From Tetrapyrgos nigripes (taxonomy: Eukaryota > Basidiomycota > Agaricomycetes > Agaricales > Campanellaceae), in contig JAACJM010000049.1 in the NCBI GenBank assembly GCA_013368315.1, positions 402,589 to 466,588 on the forward strand: DNA of 64,000 bases, given 5' to 3'. A model generated the notes under the pieces. It ran no database searches. It saw only the letters and a program-made list of their open reading frames with translations, and was not told where the DNA came from. The position numbers and the translations under genes are program-made. Each line of letters begins with the position of its first letter. Positions within the stretch are counted from its first letter, which is position 1. Of the stretch, positions 23,561 through 35,513 are shown in pieces.

Positions 23561-23977
23561 GAATGACTTGCTTTGTTTGGAATTGCCTGCCTGAAAGGCT
23601 TGCTGCTCGACGACGACGACGACGAGCGGGTATGGTGAGTATGTCTTTTTCTTTTTCTCTCCCTTCACTAAGACCAACTATTGCTAGGCAGTGTGTCAAT
23701 TCTACCTGCGAGGGACATGCAAATTCGGTGATAGATGTAGGAACGAGCATCCTCCTCCTGGTCAAGGTGGTGGTTCTGGTTTTGGAGGTCAAGGCGGTCC
23801 TGGGTTCGGAGGGTCGTCTTTTGGGAGTATGTCCCTCTCTACTCGAAAACAGAGGAGAAATTAACCCATGAATTATTTCAGACCAATCCTGGACTAACAA
23901 TAACAATAATAGCAATAACGCCGCTAGTGCACCCAAAGTACAACTATTCACGTCTGTCCCTTCCCTTCACCGCTATG
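23561..23977 (+). repeat. Inverted duplicate, parental copy (5' end of the NUP42-like gene)
   Basis: This segment covers 5' flank, start codon, introns 1-2 and the zinc-finger exon of the nucleoporin gene. It occurs again in reverse orientation at 26614-27017. The copies remain alignable throughout, including the non-coding intron sequence. Confidence 0.85.
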
Positions 23978-25955
23978 TGTTCATCTGACTCCCTCATCTA
24001 CAGCGTAGACTCTTTAACAAACGACCTCGCACCCGGTAAAGAGAAACCTTCCTGGCCACTCTCTTCATTCGGTGCAGCAAAACATGAAACAAATCTCGTG
24101 TCGGGGCTGGATCAGAGTTTTGAGGAGTTGAGGGTCAAGGCTGTGGGGGCTATGAAGGAGGGAGGGAACGCGTTGAATCAGTATATCCAGTATGAGGCTA
24201 CGCAGATTGCGAATGCTGATCAGCAGTATAATGTGTGTGTCCTCTTTGCTTTTCCTTTCCTTTTTTCCCTTCCCTCTGCCAATTCCGACTCTTTTATATG
24301 TATCCTCCTTCTAACGCCTCGCTACAGAACGCCCGCTCAAACATCCAAGCAGCCTACGACCAAGCAATCAAACAAAGCCAAGTCGTTAGTATGTTGAATA
24401 ATATACCCGCCGCTGCCTCTTCTACCTCGACCCCTGCCTCAACATCCGTTTTTGGTCAACCATCAACTACAGCAACGAGTGCGTTTGGAGGTGGAGTTGG
24501 AGGGGGACGACGTCCGTGTTCGGTCAACCATCCAATCCAACAAACACAACCTCGGTCTTCGGTCAACCCTCAAACCCAACAAACCCAACGTCAGTATTTG
24601 CCCAGCCCTCTAACCCAAACCCAAACCCAACGAGTGCATTCGGCGGTGCTGGTACTGGTGCTACTACCACAACAAACAGTGTATTCGGTAAACCTTCCTT
24701 CGGTCAACCCGCTTTCGGGCAGACTGGGTTCGGTGGTACTCCAACCACTTCCGCCAATACCAACAACACGACTACACCTACACCTACAACTGCGTTTGGT
24801 ACCCCATCTGCGACCTCGACATCGGCATTTGGTACCCCCTCCACTGCCTCCACGTCTGCGTTTGGCAAACCCTCATTCGGTCAACCATCCACCCTCGGGA
24901 ACACGACTAATACTAGTAGTTCCTTGATCAAACCAGCGACTACAGGGGCATTTGGGTCCACCGGTGCGACAAGTGCTTTTGGTTCTGCAGGTGCAGGGGG
25001 GACGGGGACGGGAAGTGGGGGAGGAGCGTTCTCAGCGTTTGCAGGGAAACCTTCTGTGTTTGGAGCTCCTGCTGGGTCTACAGGGACGACGACGACGGGT
25101 GCAAGTGTGTTTGGACAGCCAGCGGGTGCCGGTGGAGGGAAAATTGTTTTTGGACAGCCTGCTGGTGGTACGACGAATGTGTTTGGGCAACCTGCCAGCG
25201 GAGGAACAACGTCGGTTTTTGGACAACCTGCGTCTGGTGGGGGTAGTACAAGTGTATTCGGCCAGCCAGCAGGTAGTACTACCACTTCCGTTTTCGGTCA
25301 ACCCGCCTCCTCATCAAACTCAAACGCACCCACATCTGTCTTTGGCCAACCTGCCTCTGCCTCTGGTACTACCGCATCCGTCTTCGGTCAGCCCGCCACA
25401 GGCTCAACAACCTCCGTTTTCGGTCAACCAGCTTCAGGTTCAGCTCCTCCCACCTTACCCTTACCCCTATCATCAGCCATGTCAACCTCAACCTCCACTT
25501 CTAATCCCCCCTCTGCAATTCCTATGAGTGCTTCTACTTCGGGGCAAGGACCTGGTTTTGGTTCTGGGTCTGGGAATGCATTTGGGTCTGGGTCAGGGTC
25601 TGGTAATGCGTTTGGTGGGTCTGGGTCTGTTGGGAATGCGTTTGGGTCTACCTCTACCTCTACCGTCTCCCCCTTCGCAGCCTCCAGACCCTCAGGTTTA
25701 GGCTCATCTTCCCCCTTTGCATCGGGCCCAACCTCAACCTCAAACCCGGGCTCAAGTTTAGGCACGGGCTCAACACAACCCCTATCCTTTCCCTCCCCAA
25801 TCTACCGCCCAGGAACAACCCCCTACGACGCTCTCCTTCCACAAGGGTACATGGATATGGTACCCGAAGGAGTTAGGGAGGTTTTTAAAGCGGGGAAGTT
25901 TAGTTTTGGACCTGGGGGTGTACCAGATTGGGTTCCGCCTTTGGAGATGAGGTGA
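23632..25955 (+). CDS. NUP42: NUP42-like nucleoporin: CCCH zinc finger plus FG repeats
   Basis: Predicted cytoplasmic-side nuclear-pore protein that helps mRNA export through Gle1/Dbp5. Exon 1 is only the ATG (23632-23634). Further exons are 23688-23826, 23882-23951, 24004-24232 and 24328-25955. The N-terminus [18 protein letters not shown] is a CX7CX5CX3H zinc finger, followed by a Gly-rich linker and a helical segment ([20 protein letters not shown]). About 450 residues of FG/SVFGQP repeats follow, and the C-terminus [10 protein letters not shown] ... DWVPPLEMR resembles the Gle1-binding tail. The repeat region changes frame by one base near 24505, where AGGGGGA would need one more G; everything before and after is coding-like, so I treat the gene as functional with a likely sequencing error or recent frameshift. 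Roughly 690 aa if that is so. Confidence 0.82.
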
Positions 25956-26613
25956 GATAGGTTGGATTGGATTATTAGTGCTTAGTACATACAAGTTGTC
26001 GTCGTCTTGTCGTCTTGTCGTCTTTTTGTATTTTTACACTTACACGTGTCTGATCACTAGCACCAGCACCAGCTTGAAGTTTGAAGCTTCACCTGATATT
26101 CTGCGGACCTTGGTTTGCAGAATGAAGAGCACACACGTGGAGATTTCTGCTCTTCGTCCTTGACACCCACCGCCAAATCGTCAAGCTGACTCCTAGCCGG
26201 GGGCGATGGAGCCAGGACATTACCTATGCGGCCTTCTTTCTTTGGCTTCTGTCTGTCTTTCTTCCATATGCTGTTTCTCTGCTCTGATGTTGCCTCATTG
26301 CAATTCTTGATTTTCTACAAAGTTCAACACCGGTGCATCGCTGGCAGGATTATTGTTTGAAGGGGGACAATAGCATTCGCAAAGTTTTATGTCTGTCTTT
26401 TCTGAGGTCGTTGTTTACTGTGATCTTTCAAGCCCAGTGAAAAACGACGCCGGGCACGTCCGACGATGTCTGACCGTGTCCGGAAATAATAGGGAAAACC
26501 GCGTCTGCCAGTCATTTCGGAAAGAATCAGAAAGAAAAAAGTTGGAAAATGACCATATACCAGATTTTTTCAGAAAGATTTCTGGCCGTATCCGACCATT
26601 ACTGAGAGATTCG
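25956..26613. other. Intergenic, no gene seen
   Basis: 3' flank of the NUP42-like gene with a short GTCGTCTT repeat at about 25996-26025. The stretch 26440-26610 holds two similar CCGTGTCCGGAA/CCGTATCCGACC motifs but no defined element ends. Confidence 0.4.
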
Positions 26614-27017
26614 CATAGCGGTGAAGGGAAGGGACAGACGTGAATAGTTGTACTTCGGGTGCACTAGCGGCGTTATTGCTATTATGGGTGTTACTAGTCC
26701 AGGATTGGTCTGAAACAATTCATGCGTTGGTTTCTTCTCTGTTTCCGAGTCTTAGAGAAAGACTTGCTCCCAAAAGACGACCCTCCGAACCCTTGACCGC
26801 CTTGACCTCCAGCCTGACCAGGAGGAGGATGCTCGTTCCCACATCTATCACCGAATTTGTATGTACCTCGCAGGTAGAATTGACAGACTGCCTAGCAAGA
26901 GTTGGCGTTAGTGGAAGAGAAACAAAAACAAAAAGAAATACTCACCATACCCGCTCGTCGTCGTCGAGCAGCAAGCCTTTCAGGCAGGCAATTCCAAACA
27001 AAGCAAGTCATTTCCAC
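26614..27017 (-). pseudogene. Inverted, decayed copy of the NUP42-like 5' end
   Basis: Reverse complement of 23561-23977 with many differences. Read on the minus strand it has the same ATG-plus-intron start (about 26946) and the same zinc-finger exon. However, the second zinc-ligand Cys is now Tyr (RGTYKFG), an Arg is now Gly, and the donor of the next intron reads GCAAGT instead of GTATGT. It stops abruptly where the parental gene continues into exon 4, so it can encode only a fragment. It ends about 65 bp upstream of the Zn2Cys6 gene start and may form part of that gene's promoter. Confidence 0.85.
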
Positions 27018-27082
27018 GGAAGCGTCAGGGCCAAATCAAGTTTTCCGCTTTGTCAGACTCAACACCCTTTCTTGCCTCCACC

Positions 27083-29997
27083 ATGTCACCGGAGAGTAGC
27101 ACTGGCCCTCTGGAAATTACGATCCAACCAAGATGGAAGAAACCTCCAGCATGTGACTATTGCAGGACTCGTCGAGTTTTGTGTCATCCTCAACCAGAGG
27201 GCAGGTCTTGCCCTAGATGTCTAGAGAAGGGTGTCAAGTAAGTGTCTGTGTGAATCGATCAGTGTCTTTTGCGGTATATTATTGACTCTCAAGACCGTGG
27301 CTTGCAGATGTACAACTACACCGTCCGTTCGAAAAAAACGTAGACGACAACATGAAATTTTAGCAGCGAGGAAAGAGTAAGTTACTACGCGCGATCGTGC
27401 CAACACCGATGAACGCAACATTCATGCTATCGATCTGATCTCCGCCGTCAGGGATGATGGAGGGACGTCTCAGGGTCAAGAACTTGCGGCGTCAAGGGCT
27501 TTGACTGTGACGACAACGTCGGCCGCACAATACCCACCGCGTATAACACACATGCTAGCGACTGGCGCAGACCTTAACGATGTGTATAGAAGGCCCATCG
27601 CTTTCGCTCCAGTTTCTTCTCGTCCGCAATTACAACTTCCAAAACGTCTAATGCAGGATTTATTCAATGGTGCGTGTTTGTATTTCATTATATGTACCGT
27701 AATTTGTAAGACGTCCTCGAACTAATAAAACTCATTCATCAACGCATAGACTTTTTCTATACACCCTGTTGCCTTCATCCTATCATCCCTTACTACAGAG
27801 TACGTGCTCGTCTCGCAGGATGCGGTTGGCAACTGTCTTCCCTCTCACCTCAGGAATGTGTCCTGGTTCACTGTATCTTCGCCCTCGCATCTACGGTGTC
27901 TATTGATCCCCTTATAATCGGCCCAGAACCTTTTCCGAAAGAGTGTATCAACATTCTGTCCATCATCAACCCCGTGAAATTTATCAAAAGCGATCTGAGG
28001 GAAATCGGTAGACGGAGAGAGAGCGTTGGGTTGTGCCAGCAGTTAAGAGCGGAAGCACTGAGGCAGGCACAGAATGAAGCTATCACTGTATGGGTGTCGC
28101 CTGAGAATGCAGCTAGTTGTTTGTTGTTGGATGCGTTGCTAAGCCGTGAGTATCGAGTTTTTAGGACCTTGGGATATGGGCTCACGGATGCCTAACCTAC
28201 TCAATGATGACAGAATACGACGGCCCAAACTGTTACGGTGCAGCTTTTACGTGGCAAGCTCGAAAGCTTGCCGAGTCTTGGTATAAACAACCGCAGCTTT
28301 ACAACTGGGCTTTTGGAACGATAGACCTTTCGGTCAGGTGGACAGCTTTCTTGGTGGGTGACTTGGTTTCTTTCTGCTTCCTACGCTGACCTTTGGCCGT
28401 TGACTCTTTAGCTGGCTGACATGCTTGCGGCGTTACATTCAGACAGATCTGCAGATTTGTGCGTCCCTTATTTCCTCTGTTTCTTTGTTGATTTACTATT
28501 ATTTATATTATTCTAGTTCAGCTTCAGATGAACAGCTCATATGTGGACACGAGCAGCTATCGTTGGAAAAATTGGAATCGTTTCTGAGCCAAGGCTGTAA
28601 TAGCTGGCAATTTTATGGATATTATATTTCTAGTGAGTTGCAGAGTTTGATGTCATGTTCAACCATGCTGAATGTGCACCTATCCACTGTGTCTTTCAGT
28701 CACCTTTCAGATTACCCGCCTCGCAAGAGAGGTATACGAACGCATCAGGGGACGTGAGTGATCATTTCTTGTTTCATCAATTATAGCTATTGATTTCGGT
28801 GAACCAACCCCCCTCCCCCAACCCATCTGTTCCTACTACATACTGATGTACTACTAAATAGCGTACACCCGAGGTCGCCCCTACGACCTTCAACTTATCA
28901 AACACTACACTGCATCTCTTCATCTCCTGCACGACGTATACAATGCTTTACACAAACAGGGTGTTCTCCTAGCTCGTCAAAACCAAAGCCAGAAGTTTGC
29001 GATTCTCGGTATCGTCAGAACGGTCTCGATCGGATGGACGAATTTGACGCTGCATTTTTACAAAACGATGAAAGAAATGTTGGAGGAGAGCTCGGTTAAA
29101 GATTTGTACTACACCACAACGTCTGGCGGGCCCTGGCATGGGCACGGGATTAATATCATAGACGGCTTGGATGGCCTCGAACGGGGAACATACAGTTACT
29201 CCTCATCACTGGCAGAGCTAGAACTGACACCAATCTTCCTTGCTGTTAGAACTCTAACATGCAAAGCTGCTATTGATCACTCTGAAATGATCGAGGATAT
29301 TTACTCCATTTCGAGATTGACGCAAACGAAATTTGTAGGAGGGGATTTGAAGAGATGGGTGGAATTTGTGATAGATGTGACGGATTCGGGGATTATGTCT
29401 GCGAGTGAAGGGATTCAGACGCTTGAGAGGTGAGTGACTCTGGGTAACCATGCTACACATAAATCGTTTGTCGTTTCGTCCAGTCTGGTTACGTTGATAC
29501 CGTAACGGCATCCATCCATTGCCAAAGTCTTTCTGACTAACTAACGATTCTTCTCGTTCTTTCCTTCCCCTTTTTCCAACAGACTACGAGACGGACTGAA
29601 AATTGCCGGTTTTACCTGGAGAACTGATACAGATCTTGTCGAGGTTATCGATTCTCATGTATCCGCTCTCATGGACTCCAGTTCGGCCTCTGCTCAAGAC
29701 CCTCCTCATATGCATATCTTTACTCACGATAATCCTGATTTAAATTATCATCACACGCATCTCAATCCTCATCCCGATCTGGCCATGGGTTATGATCCTG
29801 ATATTGACTCTTTTCGCAATCTCGAGATCAACTCAATCTCCGGTCATATGCACGTTCCTCCTCCTCAGGCTTCTGCTGGTGTTCCTCCAGGACCAGGGCC
29901 AGGAATTTCACCGTATGACCATGACCATGACCCTTTGGTTTCAGGGTATACGTATGCTTATGCTTCGACACGTAGCTCAGATTTTTTCAAATCATGA
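27083..29997 (+). CDS. Zn2Cys6 fungal transcription factor
   Basis: Predicted nuclear DNA-binding regulator; target unknown. Start ATG 27083. Early exons are 27083-27237, 27308-27376, 27452-27669, 27750-28145, 28214-28353 and one from 28412, followed by several more to the stop at 29995-29997; the phases of the first five introns were checked. The binuclear cluster is at residues about 23-51 (CDYCRTRRVLC, CPRC, KC), split by intron 1, followed by a basic stretch KKRRRQ. The middle region (FYTPCCLHPIIPYYRVRARL, then helices to about 29430) resembles the fungal-specific regulatory domain. The C-terminus is His/Pro/Ser-rich and low in complexity. The later introns (28.4-29.6 kb) are inferred from open blocks and may be off by a few bases. 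Confidence 0.85.
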
Positions 29998-30836
29998 TGA
30001 GTGCTAGTACTGATAAACTTTTACCTCGTAATTAATATGTATGTATCTACTCGTATTTAATCATGTGTCTCTGTATATTCCCCTTCCTTCTTTCTGCCTT
30101 TGTTTTGGTCCCAACGATGTTACTACGATGTCAAACTCCCCCCTACTTTTTGTTGCCACCCACAACCGAGTCACCGAAAACTGTACATGTACAGCTGATG
30201 GTGACGTCGGAGTCCGGACAAACCCTGGGCAAGGCTATTAACAAGCTACTTAGCTATTAGCCTTGACTACAACTACTCCTCCTCGGCATCAATGACTGGG
30301 TTTATCGAACAACGTTAAAATTTTTACCATCCAAGAACAGGTGGAGTCAAATCTAATGTGTTACCAGAGCAGGCAAGGCAATGGCGGTGATAAATCATTG
30401 AATCAGTGTTACTACTTAGGTGTGTACATTTCTACTGCGCAGTGCGTATCCCTGATATTAATACTCTCTGATCACTAAAGACCTTGCTTTGATTGGTAAT
30501 TCCGTCTCGGAAACACAAGAGCACAATGCGAATCTTTATGTTCTCTGGTAAACAATTTCAATCTGACCTACGAGGCTTTTGGATCAGATATCGTCTTCAG
30601 CTCAGGGCCAGCTGCGTCGAATTCGGCCGGTTCACTAATACAACAATATAGGTCTGATTTTGGGAAGAAGCATACACCTAATGAGCTTCATGAGAGTCTA
30701 ATATGGGATGAAGATGACAAGTTTGAAACCACCTTGAATCCAAATATTTCATGGAAGATCATAGAAAAGAAAAAGGGAAAAACCACCCGTCAAGAAGCAA
30801 CCAGGAAACTTTGTTCCTATTGAAAGAACTGACCAT
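29998..30836. other. Intergenic, with decayed coding traces near the end
   Basis: 3' flank of the transcription factor gene. From about 30655 a plus-strand frame (GKKHTPNELHESLIWDEDDKFETTLN) reads like the upstream part of the protease-like ORF that follows, but it is broken by a frame change near 30780. Confidence 0.4.
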
Positions 30837-32137
30837 TTGTCAAATACAGAGACTTCAACCTATAAAATATATACAAACGTTCACAATCATGGTGAAGCTC
30901 ATGGTTATCCAATGTCAAAATGGTCTGAAAACAGCTGTGTTTATGACTCCGCAATCATGCTTCTATATCACTTGTTCAAATCTAATCAGGCAGCGTTTTA
31001 TGAGGAACGTGCAAATTTCTCCTCAATGTTGATGGATGAGCTGTCAGACACCTTTGAGTCAGGTATAGCCAACTTCACTAACATCCACGAAAGAATCCGT
31101 GGACAGCTTTTTCTTCTCGACCCTTATTCTTTCCCTGACAAAGCATATGCAGATACTTCGGATATATTACAGGAGTTATTACATACAATAAACCCAATAA
31201 CAGAATGAAATGTGTATTGTGCTAACAATCACTCATACTTTCAAGACAGGGTTCAACACAATCTGATGCTAGCACGTACAACTGGTACATACCAATCTAC
31301 ACAACATTGGGTTTCACACTTTGTAGAGCCTTGGGCCGATAAATGTCAATATTGTCATGCTGACATGTTTCATAGATACAAGTTCCAAAGGTTTCCAAAG
31401 TTTCTACTAATGTCTTTACCGCATGAATGTAATGTGGAGATTCAAAATATAATACATGTGCCTCGGGGACCAGTGTCTCAAGAATATCACATAAATGGCA
31501 CAATTTGTTTTGGAGATGGACACTTTGTTAGCAGAATGTTTGATGGTCAAGATGAGTGGTTATATGATGGAATTGGAACTGGGATACCAACAAAGTTATC
31601 TACAACAGTTCAAGTGTCACGAATCGCCGCTCTATTCACCTCCCTATTCATTTCTTAACTCCACGGACTACTATTCATTTCTCTCATATTCCCACCATCA
31701 TCTTCTCTATCTACGGTTACCATCACTTGATCTAATATGTACATCGTTTATCTCCTCCGATTCCTATCTCCATGGACATTCTCACTTATTCACTTACTCT
31801 CAATTCACTTCTTTTACATATATACCAAGGAGCCTGTAGTTAGTTCCTCAGTCTGTTCACTTCATCTCCACTCCGCTCTCAGTACAGTGCAGTGTCGAGT
31901 ATAGTCAGCTACTCATCTTCTACTTGTGTCTACGATTTCTCTATTCTCTCTTTCTTTATCTCTCTCTCTCTCTCGATATCGTCTTGTCTGTAACTCGTCA
32001 ATCTATTGGTTCATTGTGTGACTTGGGTGGTTATTGCTAAGTGACAACGTTCTTGACATCAAGCTGAGAATAGCAAGCTGGAATATTTTACAGATAAAAA
32101 AGGCAGTAGTGGTTCTGTATGTGACCTCAGCTATTGA
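30837..32137 (+). pseudogene. USP-like cysteine protease domain of transposon origin, split by a solo LTR
   Basis: The Cys box is ENSCVYDSAIMLLYHLF (about 30930) and the His box is ICFGDGHFVSRMFDGQDEWLYDG (about 31504-31570), the order and spacing of ubiquitin-specific-protease-like folds. A CX2C pair (KCQYCHADMF) lies between. Such domains accompany Helitron and KDZ proteins in mushroom genomes; that link is inference here. One TGA (about 31206) interrupts the first half. The solo LTR at 31615-32058 splits the end, and removing it with one TCAAG restores the frame to the stop at 32137. Confidence 0.6.
31615..32058 (+). repeat. Solo LTR of the chromovirus family
   Basis: 444 bp from TGTCACGAAT to TTCTTGACA, flanked by perfect TCAAG duplications (31610-31614, 32059-32063). 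It shares the downstream block with the chromovirus LTRs (CAGTCTGTTCAC, GTGCAGTGTCGAG, GTGTGACTTGGGTGGTTATT). It keeps several CpGs lost in those copies. It arose by recombination between the two LTRs of a full element. Confidence 0.9.
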
Positions 32138-32265
32138 GACAGGTTGAGGACTGCTGGAACATCAGTAAAATGGCAAATCAACTTTTCCTCACTTTTTGGA
32201 GCTTTCACTAACTTTTTCCCATCAAGCCTTTTGATAGACTTTTTTGATGGAAGCTTTTCTGACTT

Positions 32266-32415
32266 GTGACCTTCTATGACATAGGAAAGAGAATAGATTT
32301 TCGAGATACGAGTTCTGACATCACGATAATGTGACCCAGTCCTTCTTAGCTTCTTGCATACATCATCTCCTTCTGGGATATCTTTTCCAATCGTTCAAGT
32401 CATCCTTCAAACTTC
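32266..32415 (+). repeat. Split direct repeat A1
   Basis: 150 bp from GTGACCTTCTATGAC to CATCCTTCAAACTTC, matched by A2 at 43737-43886. Several mismatches are at CpG sites. Confidence 0.9.
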
Positions 32416-32499
32416 TGATTCTTCTCTCACTCTCGCATATCCTTGTCCCTTGTCTCTGTGTCCTTTCTTATTCTACCAAGCGTCCCTTCCCATCCTGTC

Positions 32500-34216
32500 A
32501 TGTCCAGCTCGCAACCCCCTCTCCAGCAAACACTTCCTCCTCGCTGTATGGCTCATGGTATGGATGGTCACTTCCTGCACCCTGTTGATCTGACTGGCAT
32601 GCCACCTGTAGTGCACACAGATCCTGATGGTGTTCTGCCTTTGGCGAACCCTGACCCTGCTGGTGTTCCACATCTGATGAACCCTGACCCTGCTGGTGTT
32701 CTGCCTTTGGTGACCCCTGGCCTGGTCGGGGGCCACGCCTTCAGCTAATGCTGATCCTGGTGGTGTCATGCCTTTGGCGTTTCCCACTGTTCCTGTTCCT
32801 GATGCCCTTGGCAGTTCCTCCTCCCATGATGGGGACAGAGACAGGTCCACTGTGTTCAGCGAAGACCAGTTCATTGAGCCAGACTCCTCATGGCTCCCTC
32901 CTACTCCTGTTAGGCCTGCTCCAGGTCATAATGGTGACCAACGTCCTGACACTAGCCCACCCGTGGTGAATGGTCCTCCTCCAGTCCATCCTTGCAGATG
33001 CCCTATGGGCCTCAATGTCTCTGACCACAGTGACTCAGACGACCCTGACAGTGCTCCACAGCACCCTAAGGCTGACTCTGCTCACTGCTGGAGACCTGGA
33101 GAGGACCACTTCCCTGGGCAAGCCTGTTCTGGCTTTGGATCCTCGGGTCACTGCCCTCAGGGCCCCCAGAATTCAGACCCAGGTTCGGGTAGTTTTCCTG
33201 GCTTCAGTTCCTCAGGCCACCATCCACAAGGTCCCCAGGACTGTTCGTATTCTTGTCCTCTTGTTTTTGTCCAGTCCTGACTTCCTATCCTACTTGTAGC
33301 TGACCCAACTTCGGATAATACTTGTGGACAAACCCGTTACAGTTTTGGTCCCTTGGGTCACTGTTCCCATGGTCCCCAGAGCTCTAACCCTGTTCTGGGT
33401 GACGCTCCTGAGGTTCACTTGACAGCCATCCCCAGACACTCATCCACGTTGTACACGGATCCTTCCTCAGGTGGTCCCAGACTGAGGAGAAACTCCACTG
33501 CCATGGCTGGCCCTACCCCATCCTTCCATTATGGACATGCCCACCATCCATGTGGTAGCAGTGGTTTCCATTTTCCTACCCCTGGTCCCAGCCAACTGAG
33601 GCGTCCTGACCCTGATCTGGATACATCTGATCGCATCCTGGCGACAGCCAAGGGGAAAGGTCGTGCCCAGCACACTGTTCTGCCAATTCCACATCCTAAT
33701 CCTGACCATCCTCATCACCTGTCCTGACCATCGAGACCATCTCACAATGCTCCACACAGGAAATGAAAGTCTGCAGGACGTCATGATGACTCGGACAACT
33801 CTGATGATGACTCCAGCTCTCGCAAGAGACACAGGTCTGGGAGATCCAAGCGAAAGTTGAAGAAAGGCAAGAAGCACATGTCAAAGAAGGACAGGCGTAA
33901 AGCGAAGTCCTGTTGTCACCACAACTACAACTCAGACAGCACCTCGTCCTCGTCCTCTTCCTTGTCCTTGTCTTCCTCTTTATCCTCTTCTTCGGCCTCG
34001 GACTCTGACAGACATCCACTTCCCAATTCCGCTTTCTCCTTGTCTGCAGTTGTTGCCAACAATTTCCAAGACTACTGGCGTCATCACACATCTCTGACTC
34101 ACTTCAGCGCCCGTCTCATGCGTGAATTTGTTGCTGTTCTCCATGCCACTGAAGGTTGTATTACTGCCCCGGACATTTGTCTGCTTCAGGAATCTGATCT
34201 CGTGGACATAACTTGA
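32500..34216 (+). pseudogene. Ngaro gag-like ORF, first part
   Basis: Starts ATG 32500. It encodes imperfect repeats of NPDPAGVLPL type, then GFGSSGHCPQGPQ-type repeats, then a Ser-rich acidic region and a short helical domain (HTSLTHFSARLMREFVAVLHA). Frame changes near 32740, 33280 and 33730 break it. Its place before the RT and the low-complexity then folded layout fit DIRS-order gag proteins. No catalytic motif is expected. Confidence 0.55.
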
Positions 34217-35513
34217 AATCTCCATATGGTGATCCTTTAATACTACTGATATCGCAAGGGCAAAGATGTTGGCTCTGGCACAGCCTGCTGGGTTGCCAAG
34301 GAATGGTACAACCTGATCATGACCATTGCCAAGATGGACACACTGTATGACAATTTCCCACTGCAGTGCTCTACCTCCAGGAGACCCTCATGGAGTGGGA
34401 GTCAGCACCAGAACCATTCAAAATTTCTGTCTCCAAGATCTGTAACCCATCTGGAACTGGCTGCACGAATGCATAGTCTCTCAATGTCCCCACTATGCTT
34501 CAGTTCTCCCTGCTGGAATAAACTCTTACCTACTGGGGAAAGGTGCCACTGCTTCGCATGGCAAATTACAAGGCCCATTATTGGATAAATAAAATGGTTT
34601 CGTATGCAGTAAAAAATCAGATAGAGCCCAATATCTCAATGTAACGATGCCTTCAATCATAAATGACCTTGGATTGGGTGGAGGAAGCCATAGTGATTCA
34701 GAGAGCAGCTCTTGGTGACTTTCGACGGCTACTGAGGGAAGGAAAATACGTCTGAAGCTCATTGTGGTTGGGCCTGTAGTCGTCGACAGTGGAAAGGACT
34801 TGTGATGTACTCACATCGTATCAAGCGTCAGTTGAAATGGCAGTGTTTGGGCACTTTGGAGCACTGAGGTGGCGTGCAAAAGTTAGAACCCATGAGAACC
34901 TTTGGTACTCAATTGGGGGGTCGACATAAGTTAACTCAGCCTAAAGGGCCTTGTAATCAGTTTGGGTTCATGACAATTGTCATAGTACCAATCCACATCC
35001 TGCTCATTCTGGGTCCTTGTCGTCATCCTTTCATGGTGGTAGCGTCTCGGGCCCTGCCCCTCCAAAGCTTCCCTGTTGGCTGTGTGGACTCCCTCACCAC
35101 TACAAGGAACATAAAGCCAAGCCATCTGACTATGTCAAAAAATCTGGAAGCAGCGCCTACAAAGACTCCCAGAACCGAGTGTACTGCATTGGGTACAATG
35201 GCCACAGTTACACATCCTCATCCTCTTCCAGCTGTCAATACCAACACCTCTGTGGTTGATGTGGATCTGACCAGCACAACTCCCAAAACCATCCTTTCAA
35301 ATCAAAGTCATAATCTCTTTCCTGTTGTCACCAGGCTTTGTCCTGAAGCATGGACTAGACTCCTCATCACCACTGGAGGTTATGAGAAGTTTAGGAAGGT
35401 ACTGGAAGGCCTTCGAGATGGTTTCCTCATTGGCATCGAAAACTATACTTTATCACACATTATGAGGCCTCTTAAAGGCCGAGTTAACTTATGTTGACCT
35501 CAAAAATTTTACC
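34217..35513 (+). pseudogene. Ngaro gag-like region, zinc-binding part
   Basis: Mostly decayed. At about 35060-35100 a knuckle-like CWLCGLPHHYKEH occurs, and at 35180-35285 a second cysteine motif (CIGYNGHSY ... CQYQHLCG, TGA, CGSDQH), as in nucleic-acid-binding ends of DIRS-order gags. The TGA falls inside the second motif. Confidence 0.5.

Noticed and set aside
23403..23951. 182-aa minus-strand ORF, with a similar plus-strand ORF at 26640-27224
   Set aside because: Both are antisense to the two inverted copies of the NUP42-like 5' end; their similarity reflects the duplication, not a shared antisense gene.
24881..25842. Antisense Pro/Leu-rich ORFs over the NUP42-like gene
   Set aside because: They mirror the FG-repeat composition; the sense strand has the zinc finger, introns and family-like C-terminus.
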